A stretch of 64,000 nt of DNA from Arthrobacter sp. efr-133-TYG-118 (GCF_030209755.1 NZ_JARVRH010000004.1:1-64000); one strand, 5' to 3'. Positions 37,220 to 46,266 are shown, counted from the stretch's first letter. A program made the numbers and translations. Notes: a model not told the origin generated them from the sequence alone.

Positions 37220-38038
37220 GTGAGTAACACAGAGCTGATGAACACAGACCCATTCGAGGCCGCCAAAGCTGCGGCCGACTACATCGCGGCGGAGACCGGC
37301 GTCGAATCCCACGACGTCGCGCTCGTGCTCGGCTCAGGCTGGGGCGCGGCCGCGGATCTCATAGGCGAAACGACGGCGACCCTCACTGCGTCGGAAGTTC
37401 CCGGCTTCCACGCTCCTGCCGTTGAAGGGCATGTGGGCACCATCCGCTCGGTCCTGACGAAGGAAGGCAAGCGAGCCCTCGTCCTCGGCGCGCGTACCCA
37501 CTACTACGAAGGCAAAGGCGTTCGCGCAGTAGTCCACGGCGTGCGCACAGCCGCGGCCGCGGGATGCAAGACCTTGGTGGTGACCAACGGCTGCGGCGGC
37601 CTGAACGAAGCCTGGACCCCCGGCACTCCAGTGCTGATCAGTGACCATATCAACCTGACGGCGGCTTCACCCCTTGAAGGCGCCACCTTCGTCGACCTCA
37701 CGGACCTGTACTCCTCCCGCATCCGTGGCCTGGCCCGCGAAGTGGATCCCACGCTCGACGAAGGCGTCTACGCCCAGTTCACGGGCCCGCACTACGAAAC
37801 TCCGGCCGAGGTCCAATACGCCAAGCGAATCGGCGCGGATTTGGTGGGCATGTCCACCGCTTTGGAAGCCATCGCAGCCCGGCACGCAGGCATGGAGGTC
37901 TTCGGCATCTCCCTCGTGACCAACCTGGCCGCAGGCATCAGCCCGGTACCGCTGAGCCACCAGGAAGTGATCGAGGCGGGCCAGACAGCGGGCGCACGCA
38001 TTTCGCGCCTCCTGGCGGACATCATCGCCAAGCTTTGA
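37220..38038 (+). CDS. punA: Purine nucleoside phosphorylase (trimeric type)
   Basis: This 272-residue trimeric PNP phosphorolyses inosine and guanosine to the free base and ribose-1-phosphate. Family features are VALVLGSGWG near residue 34, the phosphate site with ARTHYYEGKG near residue 93, VTNGCGGLN near residue 118, and LVGMSTALEAIAARHAGM with the purine-site region VTNLAAGIS. GTG at 37220 gives the longer N-terminus; an ATG at 37238 would also serve. Salvage fits with deoC at 54953 and the phosphohexomutase in the window, but they are not clustered. Confidence 0.93.
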   Translation: MSNTELMNTDPFEAAKAAADYIAAETGVESHDVALVLGSGWGAAADLIGETTATLTASEVPGFHAPAVEGHVGTIRSVLTKEGKRALVLGARTHYYEGKGVRAVVHGVRTAAAAGCKTLVVTNGCGGLNEAWTPGTPVLISDHINLTAASPLEGATFVDLTDLYSSRIRGLAREVDPTLDEGVYAQFTGPHYETPAEVQYAKRIGADLVGMSTALEAIAARHAGMEVFGISLVTNLAAGISPVPLSHQEVIEAGQTAGARISRLLADIIAKL

Positions 38039-38142
38039 TGTAGTAACCGGGGAGCAAGGGCTCCCCGGCTCCTCCTGAGTTCGTAGCACAGTAGAATTTG
38101 AGTGATTCTCCGCCGTAGCGCTCGACCCGGAAAGGACCGCCG

Positions 38143-38748
38143 ATGACGACATCCGCGCCTTTCCGGTTTTTGCGAACGGGCCTGATCGGTTCAATCATTC
38201 TGGGCTTCGCCGCGGGTGGGCACCTGGCCGGCGGCGGAAGCCTTCCGGCACCAGCCATTTTGACGGCGCTCTGTGCCCTGACAATCCTCCCCGTCGCCAT
38301 CCTGACGCGCGCCCGCCTGTCGCTGCCAGTCTTCGCAGGGCTGCTGGGGGCCGGGCAGCTCTGCCTTCACTGGGCGTTCTGTGCGCTGTCGGCGGCTTCC
38401 TCCGCGGCGCCCCTGCAGTCCGGGCATGCCGGACATGTTCCCTTGGCGCCGGCCTCGGAAACCGTGAGCGCCATCGCCTCGACCCACGCCGCGGCAAGCG
38501 ACTGGCAAATGCTCGCGGCGCACACAGTCGCAACCTTGGGCACGGCGCTGGTGCTCGCACGCGGAGAACAAGCATTATGGGCCCTGGCGGCGTGGCTCCG
38601 CCCGTTGGTCCAACTGCCTGCTCCAAGAGCGGTCCAGCCACTTCGCGCCCCCGCTCCTTGCTCGGCCCCGGACGTGCGTCCTCGTGCCCTTCCCGGCCTT
38701 CGGCTTCCCTCGCGGCGCGGTCCACCAGCACTGGTGTCCGCCGCCTAA
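38143..38748 (+). CDS. Small polytopic membrane protein upstream of YcnI
   Basis: No named family is certain for this 201-residue protein. It has about four to five hydrophobic helices in its first 150 residues (LIGSIILGFAAGGHLAGG, ILTALCALTILPVAIL, FAGLLGAGQLCLHWAFCAL, MLAAHTVATLGTALVLA). A Pro/Arg-rich cytosolic tail follows. His and Cys residues near the helix ends (LCLHWAFCAL, GHAGH) could bind metal. It starts at the ATG at 38143 after AAAGGA. It lies 116 bp before the ycnI gene on the same strand, so a copper-related partner role is plausible. Confidence 0.6.
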   Translation: MTTSAPFRFLRTGLIGSIILGFAAGGHLAGGGSLPAPAILTALCALTILPVAILTRARLSLPVFAGLLGAGQLCLHWAFCALSAASSAAPLQSGHAGHVPLAPASETVSAIASTHAAASDWQMLAAHTVATLGTALVLARGEQALWALAAWLRPLVQLPAPRAVQPLRAPAPCSAPDVRPRALPGLRLPSRRGPPALVSAA

Positions 38749-38864
38749 GACTCTTCCCTTTCACCTACGGGCAGGGACAGGCGGCAGATAGCTGCCTTCA
38801 CCGGTCCGGACCTATGTCCGCCCCGGTCCCCAACCGTTTTCCTTTGTGAAAGGGCATCATTGCC

Positions 38865-39599
38865 ATGAAGACCTCCCACCGCCGCACCCTCAAAACCGCC
38901 TGCGCGGCCACGATGGCTGCCGGGCTGCTCGCCTTCGGCGTCTCAGCCGCCTCCGCACACGTCAACGTCAATCCCGACGACCCCGCAGCGGGCGGCTACA
39001 CCCACCTGACCTTCAACGTCCCCAACGAGTCCGCGACGGCCAAGACCAACAAACTCGAAGTCTCGCTCCCCAGCGACAAGCCCTTCAACTCGGTGTCGGT
39101 GAAGCCAGTCGAGGGCTGGACGGCCGAGCTCGTCACGACCACCCTGCCCAAACCCGTCACGGTCGCAGGGGCAACGGTGACCAAGGCGGTCAGTTCGGTG
39201 GTTTGGACCGCGGACGCCGCACACCAGATCGGGCAGGACGAATACCAGGCGTTCTCGATCTCCGTGGGTGTCCTGCCCGACGCCGGCACCACCATCACCC
39301 TGCCAGCGACCCAGACGTACACCGACGGCACGGTAGTGAAGTGGGACGAGAAAACCGTTGAGGGACAGCCCGAACCGGAGCACCCGGCTCCCGCTTTCGT
39401 GACGACTGCCAGTGACGCCACCGCATCCCCGGCTCCCACATCCTCCCCGTCCGTGACCCCGGCTCCGTCAGCTGCGACATCGACCACATCCAGTGATGCC
39501 GGATCCGCGGCGGGCTGGTTCGGCCTGGCCGCCGGCCTCATCGGCCTGGCCGCGGGCGTCACCGCCCTGGTGCGAACCCGCTCCACGAAGGCCAAATAG
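38865..39599 (+). CDS. ycnI: YcnI family exported copper-binding protein (DUF1775)
   Basis: The 244-residue exported protein has a signal peptide of about 31 residues, cut at ASA|HVNVNP. This leaves an N-terminal His, the likely copper brace ligand of YcnI proteins, with Trp and Glu of the family in VKPVEGWTAEL. The beta-sandwich domain runs to about residue 165. A Ser/Thr/Pro-rich stalk and a C-terminal transmembrane helix (AAGWFGLAAGLIGLAAGVTA) follow, so it is membrane-held outside the cell. No CopC/CopD-type gene is adjacent. A good terminator follows at 39619-39653. Confidence 0.9.
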   Translation: MKTSHRRTLKTACAATMAAGLLAFGVSAASAHVNVNPDDPAAGGYTHLTFNVPNESATAKTNKLEVSLPSDKPFNSVSVKPVEGWTAELVTTTLPKPVTVAGATVTKAVSSVVWTADAAHQIGQDEYQAFSISVGVLPDAGTTITLPATQTYTDGTVVKWDEKTVEGQPEPEHPAPAFVTTASDATASPAPTSSPSVTPAPSAATSTTSSDAGSAAGWFGLAAGLIGLAAGVTALVRTRSTKAK

Positions 39600-39618
39600 C
39601 CAGATCCCCGAAGACCCG

Positions 39619-39653
39619 AACTGCCCGCGCCGGCCCTCGGCGCGGGCAGTTTT
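39619..39653 (+). terminator. Rho-independent terminator after ycnI
   Basis: AACTGCCCGCGCC pairs perfectly with GGCGCGGGCAGTT around GGCCCTC and is followed by TT, 19 bp after the stop. Confidence 0.9.
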
Positions 39654-39997
39654 GCATCCCGCATCGGACAGGAAACCTTGACATTGGGCCGCAAGAACGA
39701 GCCTGGGTTGGTCCGCCGAGGCCCGTCGGATTCTGCCGGATCATTCCGTCCCGCTCAGGCTGCGGCCGCGAGATTCCGGAGTGTCGTAGTTTGTCCATTC
39801 GAATGATCGAGCAAAATCCGACCCGACGCCACCGAAGCGAGATGGTGGAAACGGTCCAGGGTTGCTGGTCGGTTCACGCCACCCGATCCAGCCGACCACG
39901 CAGCACTCACCACGCAGCATGCGACAGGCGTCGTCACGGCAATTTTCCAACTACTGTCAAGTCAATTCGCCCCAGTGTTAATGGCGCGTGAATTTTT
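39654..39997. other. Gene-free upstream region of the levansucrase operon
   Basis: No gene, tRNA or repeat is supported here. Short frames on both strands lack ribosome sites and family features. The AT content rises from about 39930 on. The regulatory palindromes follow at 39998-40018 and 40069-40084. Confidence 0.6.
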
Positions 39998-40018
39998 TGA
40001 ATAAATCAGATTTATTCA
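39998..40018. promoter_or_regulatory. AT-rich operator palindrome upstream of levansucrase
   Basis: TGAATAAAT and ATTTATTCA are perfect 9-bp arms around CAG. The site lies about 320 bp before the start codon and about 50 bp before the LacI-type site. The regulator is unknown. Confidence 0.65.
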
Positions 40019-40068
40019 GAAATATTTGACCCACTCCGCTTTCCATGGCACGCGCGCGGTGTAAAAAT

Positions 40069-40084
40069 GTAAGCGCTTGCGCAT
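40069..40084. promoter_or_regulatory. LacI-family operator upstream of levansucrase
   Basis: TGTAAGCGCTTGCGCA has a central perfect AAGCGCTT with the CG centre typical of LacI-family sites. It resembles cre and sucrose-regulator operators. It suggests that sugar supply controls the levansucrase/levanase pair. The LacI gene at 52701 is one possible, unproven partner. Confidence 0.6.
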
Positions 40085-40339
40085 AGATGTCTGACATGTG
40101 GACGATGGCCTCCCGGCCCGCTCGAAACACGAGTTGCAGCCGCATTCATTGCACGTCAAGCTTTGAACGGTCCCGGCAAGTCGACGTGTCAGGACAGAAG
40201 GATGGGGCTTCCTAAGAATCCCCCTCCGCCCGAGACGATGGCGTTCCTGACAACGCCATCGGTGTTACCGGGAACGCCGGAGTTCGGACAAGGGCTTATG
40301 CCTATTCCCCGTAGTCCAACCTCCGCGAGAAGAGCAAGC

Positions 40340-41944
40340 ATGAAACCTCACTCAAACCCCAACAGGCCACGCCGCCGTCTGCGGTCGGCAGCCGCTTTTG
40401 CGGCCGCTGCCAGCGTGGCCGCCACGGTGCTCATGGCGTCCCCCGCTGCCCAGGCAAACCTGCCTGCCGACAAGCCGGCCACCACGATGCCGGCCCCCAC
40501 ACCGGGATTCCCGCTGCCGACGGTCCACACGCAAGAAGCCTTTGATCCCGCAGCAAGCTTCACGTCCAAGTGGACGCGGGCGGATGCCAAACAGATCATG
40601 GCCCAGAGCAACCCGAACGTGACTCCGGGCGAGAACTCCATGAGCCCCAACGTCACCATGCCGGAGATCCCCAAGGACTTCCCCGCCATGAACGACGACG
40701 TCTGGGTCTGGGACACGTGGTCCCTGACCGACCAGAACGCCAACCAAATCAGCTACAAGGGCTGGGACGTCATCTTCTCCCTCGTTGCCGATCGCCACGC
40801 AGGCTACGGCTTCGACCAGCGCCACTGGAATGCCCGCATCGGCTACTTCTTCCGCAAGACCAACGCCGACCCCGCGAAGGACAAGTGGAACTACGGCGGA
40901 CACTTGTTCCTGGACAACACCTCCATCGGCAACACCGAATGGTCCGGCTCAACGCGCCTCATGCAGGGCGACCACGTGAACGTGTTCTACACGGCCACTA
41001 CGTTCTATGACCGTGCAGAGCGCAACGCGGGCGGCGGCGGGATCGCTCCGGACGCAGTCATCGCCAAGGCCCTCGGAAACATCCACGCCGACAAGAACGG
41101 TGTGACCTTCGACGGCTTCCAGCACACCAAGCTGCTCGAGCCGGACGGAAAGCTCTACCAGACCAAGGCCCAGAACGCCGGCTTCGCCTTCCGCGACCCG
41201 TACACTTTCGAAGACCCGGCCCACCCCGGCCAGACCTTCATGGTCTTCGAAGGCAACACTGCCGGAAACCGCGGCGCCTACAAGTGCACGGATGCTGACC
41301 TTGGCTACCGCCCTGGCGATCCGCACGCCGAAAACACCAATACGGTGAACACCACCACCGGCTCGTGGTTCCAGACCGCGAGCGTCGGCCTGGCTGTCGC
41401 AGACAACAAGGACTTGACCCAGTGGCACTTCCTGCCGCCGATCCTATCCGCCAACTGCGTCAACGACCAGACTGAGCGCCCGCAGATCTTCATCCAGAAC
41501 GAAAACGGCCAGAACAAGTACTACCTGTTCACCATCAGCCACCAGTTCACCTATGCCGATGGCATGCGTGGTCCCGACGGCGTTTACGGCTTCGTTGGCA
41601 ACGGTGTCCGTTCGGACTTCCAGCCGGTGAACAACTCGGGACTCGCGCTCGGCTCGCCGACCGACTTGAACCTGCCCGCGAACAACCCGAGCGGCAGCCT
41701 GTCGGCGCAGCAGAACGGCCGTCAGTTCCAGGCCTACTCGCACTACGTGCAGCCGGGCGGCCTGGTGCAGTCATTCATCGACAACGTTGACGGCGTCCGT
41801 GGAGGGTCCCTCTCCCCCACGGTAAAGATCAACTTCGCCGGTGGCGTCACGCAGGTTGACCACAGCTTCGGCAAGAACGGCCTCGGCCCGTTCGGCTACC
41901 TCCCCACCAACGTCCGCGTCGGAGGGGAAGGCCTCTACAAGTAG
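40340..41944 (+). CDS. Levansucrase (GH68 fructosyltransferase), secreted
   Basis: The 534-residue GH68 enzyme cleaves sucrose and builds levan or fructo-oligosaccharides outside the cell. A long twin-Arg-like basic N-terminus (NRPRRRLRSAAAFAAAASVA) leads into a signal peptide cut near AQA|NLPAD. Catalytic regions are VWVWDTWSL (nucleophile Asp), AFRDPYTFEDP (stabilising Asp) and TERPQIFIQ (acid/base Glu). The ATG at 40340 has an AGAAGAG site. The downstream gene, 105 bp away, encodes a fructan hydrolase, so the pair can make and reuse levan. Two operator palindromes stand upstream. Confidence 0.93.
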   Translation: MKPHSNPNRPRRRLRSAAAFAAAASVAATVLMASPAAQANLPADKPATTMPAPTPGFPLPTVHTQEAFDPAASFTSKWTRADAKQIMAQSNPNVTPGENSMSPNVTMPEIPKDFPAMNDDVWVWDTWSLTDQNANQISYKGWDVIFSLVADRHAGYGFDQRHWNARIGYFFRKTNADPAKDKWNYGGHLFLDNTSIGNTEWSGSTRLMQGDHVNVFYTATTFYDRAERNAGGGGIAPDAVIAKALGNIHADKNGVTFDGFQHTKLLEPDGKLYQTKAQNAGFAFRDPYTFEDPAHPGQTFMVFEGNTAGNRGAYKCTDADLGYRPGDPHAENTNTVNTTTGSWFQTASVGLAVADNKDLTQWHFLPPILSANCVNDQTERPQIFIQNENGQNKYYLFTISHQFTYADGMRGPDGVYGFVGNGVRSDFQPVNNSGLALGSPTDLNLPANNPSGSLSAQQNGRQFQAYSHYVQPGGLVQSFIDNVDGVRGGSLSPTVKINFAGGVTQVDHSFGKNGLGPFGYLPTNVRVGGEGLYK

Positions 41945-42049
41945 GCCACCGTCAAAACCAGCCGGGCAGGCAGGGGATTTGCTGCCTGCCCGGCAACATG
42001 GGGCGCCCGGTTCACCCCGGGCGCCCCGCGCCACAACCCAGGAAGTCCC

Positions 42050-43711
42050 ATGCTCTACTCTCCCCAACGCTCGTTCCGGCCCGCTCGCAAGGCGGTACTC
42101 ACCGTCGTCGCCGTCGTCCTGGCAATGTTCGCGAGCTCCTGCACCCCGACGCCGGACGCCTCGCCTTCCGCGGCGAACCCGCCGTCTGCCGTCGGAATAG
42201 CTGCCCCCGCACCGTCCGAATCGGACCCGTGGCGGCCCGCCGCGCACCTGACGGCATCGCAAAACTGGATCAACGATCCCAACGGGCTTGTCTACGAAAA
42301 CGGCACCTATCACGCCTTCTACCAGCACAACCCACACGGCAACTTCTGGGGAGATATGTCGTGGGGCCACTCCACCAGCACCGATCTGGTGCACTGGACC
42401 CAACAGCCGGTTGCCATGGAAGGCTCCGCGAGCGAGGAAATCTTTTCCGGCGCCATCGTTCCGGACACCAACAACGCCTCAGGCCTGGGCACCGCTGAAA
42501 ACCCACCGCTGGTAGCCCTCTACACCAGCTCATACGGCGACGGCGGGGCCCTGCCCAAGGGTAGCCAGGCGCAGTCCGTGGCCTACAGCCTGGACCACGG
42601 GACGTCATGGACCAAGTACAAAGGCAATCCGGTGCTCAGCCTGAAGCCTGCGTCGAACAACTTCCGGGATCCCAAGATCACCTGGTACGAGCCCGGCAAA
42701 TATTGGGTCATGACCACGGTGGTAGCTGACGCCCAAGTGGTGAAACTCTTCAAATCCACGGACTTGCTGCACTGGAATTTCCTCAGCGATTTCTCGGGGG
42801 TGGGCGCCCAAGGCGGTCTCTGGGAAGTTCCCGAGCTGCTCCAGATGGACGTCGACGGCGGCAACGGACTGAAGAAGTGGGTCCTTATCGTGAGCATCAA
42901 CCCCGGAGGCATCGCGGGAGGCTCCGGCATGCAGTACTTCGTGGGCGATTTCGACGGCACCCGGTTCACGGCAGAAAACGCGGCAAAGCCGGGCGACCCG
43001 CTGACGGACTCGCAATGGCTCGACCATGGAGCGGACTTCTACGCCGCCAACACCATCACTGCGGCTCCCGGTGGAAAGCCGGTATTGCTCGGCTGGATGG
43101 GGAATTGGGACTATGCGCAGTCCGTACCGAGCACCCCGTGGCGCGGATCCATGGCCATTCCCCGCCAACTCACCCTCGTAGCCACGGGAAGCCGCTTCGA
43201 GCTCCATTCGGCTATCGCCCAGGCTGCCACGGATGCGCTCACGGACGCAAAGACCAGTGAAGTACATGGCGAAAACCTCACTGTCGCTGACTCCGCGGAG
43301 TCCCTCGACAGCGACTTTGGATCCCGAACCCAGCTGATCGACGCCGAAATGGACGTTGCGGGCTCAGCAGACGCCGGATTGGTGTTACGGGGTTCGACAG
43401 ACGGAAAGGCAGGCCTCCGCATCTCGTACAACCGCGCAACCCAGACTCTCAAAGTGGACCGCTCGGCGGCCGGTACCTCCAACTTCTCGACCAAATTCAG
43501 CCCCTACCACCAAGCTTCCGTGCCGATGAAGGACGGCAAGGTCCATCTCCGCATCCTTCTGGATTCCTCGTCCGTGGAGGTCTTCACACAAGACGGATCG
43601 ACGGTCATCTCGGACATCTTCTTCCCGCAATGGGGCAACACCCGTGCGGCCGCCTTTAGCACCGGAGGCACCGCGAGCTTCAGGCTCAGCAGCACACGGA
43701 TGCAACCCTGA
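42050..43711 (+). CDS. GH32 fructan hydrolase (levanase/beta-fructosidase), lipoprotein
   Basis: The 553-residue GH32 enzyme is anchored as a lipoprotein: a signal peptide with lipobox FASSC near residue 31. The five-bladed propeller motifs are WINDPNGLVYENG (nucleophile Asp), FRDPKITWYEP and LWEVPELLQMD (acid/base Glu). A C-terminal beta-sandwich follows (VDRSAAGTSNFSTKFSPY, SSVEVFTQDGSTVISDIFFP). It should release fructose from levan, inulin or sucrose at the cell surface. It is probably co-transcribed with the levansucrase gene. The third 68-bp palindrome starts 9 bp after its stop. Confidence 0.93.
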   Translation: MLYSPQRSFRPARKAVLTVVAVVLAMFASSCTPTPDASPSAANPPSAVGIAAPAPSESDPWRPAAHLTASQNWINDPNGLVYENGTYHAFYQHNPHGNFWGDMSWGHSTSTDLVHWTQQPVAMEGSASEEIFSGAIVPDTNNASGLGTAENPPLVALYTSSYGDGGALPKGSQAQSVAYSLDHGTSWTKYKGNPVLSLKPASNNFRDPKITWYEPGKYWVMTTVVADAQVVKLFKSTDLLHWNFLSDFSGVGAQGGLWEVPELLQMDVDGGNGLKKWVLIVSINPGGIAGGSGMQYFVGDFDGTRFTAENAAKPGDPLTDSQWLDHGADFYAANTITAAPGGKPVLLGWMGNWDYAQSVPSTPWRGSMAIPRQLTLVATGSRFELHSAIAQAATDALTDAKTSEVHGENLTVADSAESLDSDFGSRTQLIDAEMDVAGSADAGLVLRGSTDGKAGLRISYNRATQTLKVDRSAAGTSNFSTKFSPYHQASVPMKDGKVHLRILLDSSSVEVFTQDGSTVISDIFFPQWGNTRAAAFSTGGTASFRLSSTRMQP

Positions 43712-43720
43712 CGCTGTGCA

Positions 43721-43788
43721 CTCCAACTAGCTCGCATTTGTTGTCGTTAAAACGCCTCACAACGACAACAAATGCGAGTCAGTTGGGG
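43721..43788 (+). repeat. 68-bp palindromic intergenic element, copy 3
   Basis: The left arm is CTCCAACTAGCTCG plus CATTTGTTGTCG. The right arm is CGACAACAAATG plus CGAGTCAGTTGGGG. Length equals copies 1 and 2. The AG-versus-GA mismatch in the outer stem is shared with copy 1, so the element has a fixed polarity. It follows the GH32 stop by 9 bp. Confidence 0.9.
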
Positions 43789-43864
43789 TGGGGCGACCGG
43801 ACTGTGACGGCTGCCATAGCCCTTGACCTCGGCATTCATTCTCTTTGACGATAGCTTTATCCCT

Positions 43865-45613
43865 ATGACATCGAGCGATGCCGAATTTGAAAAGCTGATA
43901 TCCGACGCTGGCGAGTGGGCTGCCCAGGACCCGGACCCGATCACTGCGGCAGCACTGGCCGAACTGACCGGACTCGCCTCCAGCGGCGTCGCGGCGGCCC
44001 GTCAACAGCTTGAAGACAGCTTCAGTGGAACACTGCAGTTCGGTACCGCGGGACTCCGAGCAGCGCTCGGTCCTGGCCCCAACAGGATGAACCGCGTGGT
44101 GGTGCGGCGGGCAGCGGCAGGTTTGGCGGCCTTCCTCAAGGACGCCGTTGAGGCGGCTTCCCCCGGAACGCGGCCGCGCGCCGTCGTCGGCTATGACGCG
44201 AGGCACAACTCGGATGTCTTCGCTCTAGAGTCCGCCGCCATCTTCACGGCCGCAGGAATCGACACCTTCCTGATGCCCTCAGCGCTTCCCACCCCGCTGT
44301 TGGCTTACGCGGTCCGTTCCCTTGATTGCGACGGCGGCGTCATGGTCACAGCGAGCCACAATCCGCCGCAGGACAACGGATACAAGGTGTACCTCGGTGG
44401 CCGGGCCGTGGAGGAAAGCGGGCGGGGATCCCAGATCGTGGCACCCTACGATTCGCAGATCGCCGCAAGCATCGAAGCCGTGGGCCCTTTGGATTCCGTT
44501 GAACTGGCCGAATCCGGCTGGACTGAGCTGCCCGATTCCATCACCGGCGAGTATGAGGCCGCGATGGCGGCCCTGGCCGACGTCGAAAACTTCCCTGCCC
44601 GTGAGCTGAAGATCGTCTTGACCCCCATGCATGGCGTGGGCGGTGAGACTGCGGTGTCCGTACTTAATGCGGCAGGCTTCATGGACGTCTCGCTCGTGGA
44701 AGAGCAAGCAGCACCGGATCCGGACTTTCCCACGGTCAGTTTTCCCAACCCGGAAGAACCCGGCGCACTGGACCTGGCCTTGGCGGCAGCGGCGCGCTCG
44801 GGGGCCGACATCGTGCTGGCCAACGACCCCGACGCCGACCGTGCGGCTGTAGCGGCAAAGGACCCTGATACTGGTGCTTGGCGGATGTTGCGGGGTGACG
44901 AAGTAGGCGCCCTGCTCGGGGCACATGTTGTGGCCCGGCACGCCGCGGACGCCCGGCAAGGCGACTCGAGCCGGGGCGTTTTTGCCAATTCAATCGTCTC
45001 GTCCCGGCTGCTTTCCCGCATCGCGGCGTCAGCAGGCTTCGCCCATGAGGAAACGTTGACGGGATTCAAGTGGATTTCCCGGGTGCCGGGACTTGTGTAC
45101 GGCTACGAGGAAGCCTTGGGCTACTGCGTGGCGCCCGAACTCGTCAGGGACAAGGATGGCATTTCCGCCTCCTTGCTCATTGCCGAACTGGCGGCGGCGG
45201 CCAAGGCCGAGGGAAAAACGATCTTCGACACCCTGGACGAGATCTACCTTGTGCACGGCCTGCATGCGAGCGACCAGCTCAGCATCCGGGTGGCTGACCT
45301 TGGTTTGCTGGACGCCATGATGAACCGTCTCCGGGCCGATCCGCCGGAGTCCTTCGGCGGTTCCGCCATCGAGACCTTCGTGGATTTGGCCGAGGGAAGC
45401 GAACAACTGCCGCCAACGGACGGCCTCCTCTACCTGACCAAGGACCTGAGCCGCGTCATCATCCGGCCCAGTGGCACCGAGCCAAAACTCAAGTGCTACC
45501 TGGAGGTCATCAAGTCGGTCGGTTCCGCGGCGGAACTCGCAGAAACCCGGCACGCCGCGCGGACCACTTTGGACCACATACTCGCCGACGTCCGTGAAGC
45601 GCTGGGACTCTAG
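43865..45613 (+). CDS. Phosphohexomutase (phosphoglucomutase/phosphomannomutase family)
   Basis: The 582-residue alpha-D-phosphohexomutase resembles the PGM2-like/ManB group. Seen are GTLQFGTAGLRAALGPGPNR near residue 56, the phosphoserine loop VMVTASHNPPQDNGYK near residue 162, the metal loop ANDPDADRAA near residue 317, and the C-terminal phosphate site IIRPSGTEPKLKCY. It interconverts hexose-1- and -6-phosphates or pentose phosphates. I chose the ATG at 43865; an earlier start at 43823 has no better site, so the mRNA may have a very short leader. Its stop lies 1 bp from the convergent nirD stop. Confidence 0.93.
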   Translation: MTSSDAEFEKLISDAGEWAAQDPDPITAAALAELTGLASSGVAAARQQLEDSFSGTLQFGTAGLRAALGPGPNRMNRVVVRRAAAGLAAFLKDAVEAASPGTRPRAVVGYDARHNSDVFALESAAIFTAAGIDTFLMPSALPTPLLAYAVRSLDCDGGVMVTASHNPPQDNGYKVYLGGRAVEESGRGSQIVAPYDSQIAASIEAVGPLDSVELAESGWTELPDSITGEYEAAMAALADVENFPARELKIVLTPMHGVGGETAVSVLNAAGFMDVSLVEEQAAPDPDFPTVSFPNPEEPGALDLALAAAARSGADIVLANDPDADRAAVAAKDPDTGAWRMLRGDEVGALLGAHVVARHAADARQGDSSRGVFANSIVSSRLLSRIAASAGFAHEETLTGFKWISRVPGLVYGYEEALGYCVAPELVRDKDGISASLLIAELAAAAKAEGKTIFDTLDEIYLVHGLHASDQLSIRVADLGLLDAMMNRLRADPPESFGGSAIETFVDLAEGSEQLPPTDGLLYLTKDLSRVIIRPSGTEPKLKCYLEVIKSVGSAAELAETRHAARTTLDHILADVREALGL

Positions 45614-45621
45614 CCTAGAGT
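45607..45621. other. Convergent-stop palindrome of pgm-like gene and nirD
   Basis: ACTCTAG-C-CTAGAGT is perfect and contains both TAG stop codons of the two convergent genes. No T tract follows, so a terminator role is doubtful. Confidence 0.6.
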
Positions 45622-45986
45622 TCGACTTCGATGAAGCCGTCAACCATGCGGGTCTTGAATGCCGGAAGCCGGAGCCCGGGGTTGGAATAGCACTCGCCGG
45701 TCTGCAGGTCGTAGACCTCCTTGTGCAACGGCGAGGCGATGGTGGGGCGTGATCCCCGGGAACCGGTGATGCCGCGGGCCATGACGTTGGCCAAGGTTGC
45801 AGGGTCCTGCTGGGCTACTGCGTAGACATTTTCGGCGTCGACGCGGAAGAGCGCCACCTGCACGCCGTCTATCAATGCTGCCTCGCCCCAAGCCGGCTCA
45901 AGCTCGTCCAACGGGCATACGCGGTGCCAGCTGGACGCCGCCGGCGCGCTCGTCAGTTGTTCTTCCCGTTCCAGAATGACGGTCAT
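45615..45986 (-). CDS. nirD: Nitrite reductase small subunit NirD
   Basis: The 123-residue protein has the Rieske-like fold of NirD: WHRVCPLDELEPAWGEAALI, VQVALFRVDAENVYAVAQ, and the C-terminal YDLQTGECYSNPGLRLPAFK. As in other NirD proteins the [2Fe-2S] ligands are absent: the first pair reads QQD, and of the second only an isolated His remains in SPLHKEV. It assists NirB in the six-electron reduction of nitrite to ammonium. The ATG at 45986 follows AGAGGGG. It is transcribed away from nirB, which is unusual because nirB and nirD normally form one operon. Confidence 0.93.
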   Translation of the reverse strand: MTVILEREEQLTSAPAASSWHRVCPLDELEPAWGEAALIDGVQVALFRVDAENVYAVAQQDPATLANVMARGITGSRGSRPTIASPLHKEVYDLQTGECYSNPGLRLPAFKTRMVDGFIEVEL

Positions 45987-46151
45987 GTCAACCCCTCTCG
46001 CTATGCCTGCGGCCGGACAAATGGTGTCCGTTCCTTTCAGGCGTTGGCCGCCAGGCGGCCATACCTTCAAGGTAGGCGGGGAGTGTTTCACCGGAACGCA
46101 GTCAATGTGTCCGGTGCGTAAAAGAGACCTCACACGTCCCGACATCCAATC

Positions 46152-46200
46152 GTGACCCAGAAGTTAAGACCACGAAACAAAAGGGAAACTGAAGAGAAAC
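46152..46200 (+). promoter_or_regulatory. GlnR/NnaR-like box, five units in 11-bp phase
   Basis: GTGAC, GTTAA, GAAAC, GAAAC and GAAAC start at 46152, 46163, 46174, 46185 and 46196, each followed by 6 bases. This fits the actinobacterial GlnR pattern gTnAC-n6-GaAAC and binding on one helix face. It ends 66 bp before nirB and can also serve divergent nirD. Confidence 0.75.
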
Positions 46201-46266
46201 TGCCCGTCCGTAGTCTGAAGTGACAAGTTGCGGAGCACGTTCTGCGGCGTATGCGAAAGGCCACCA

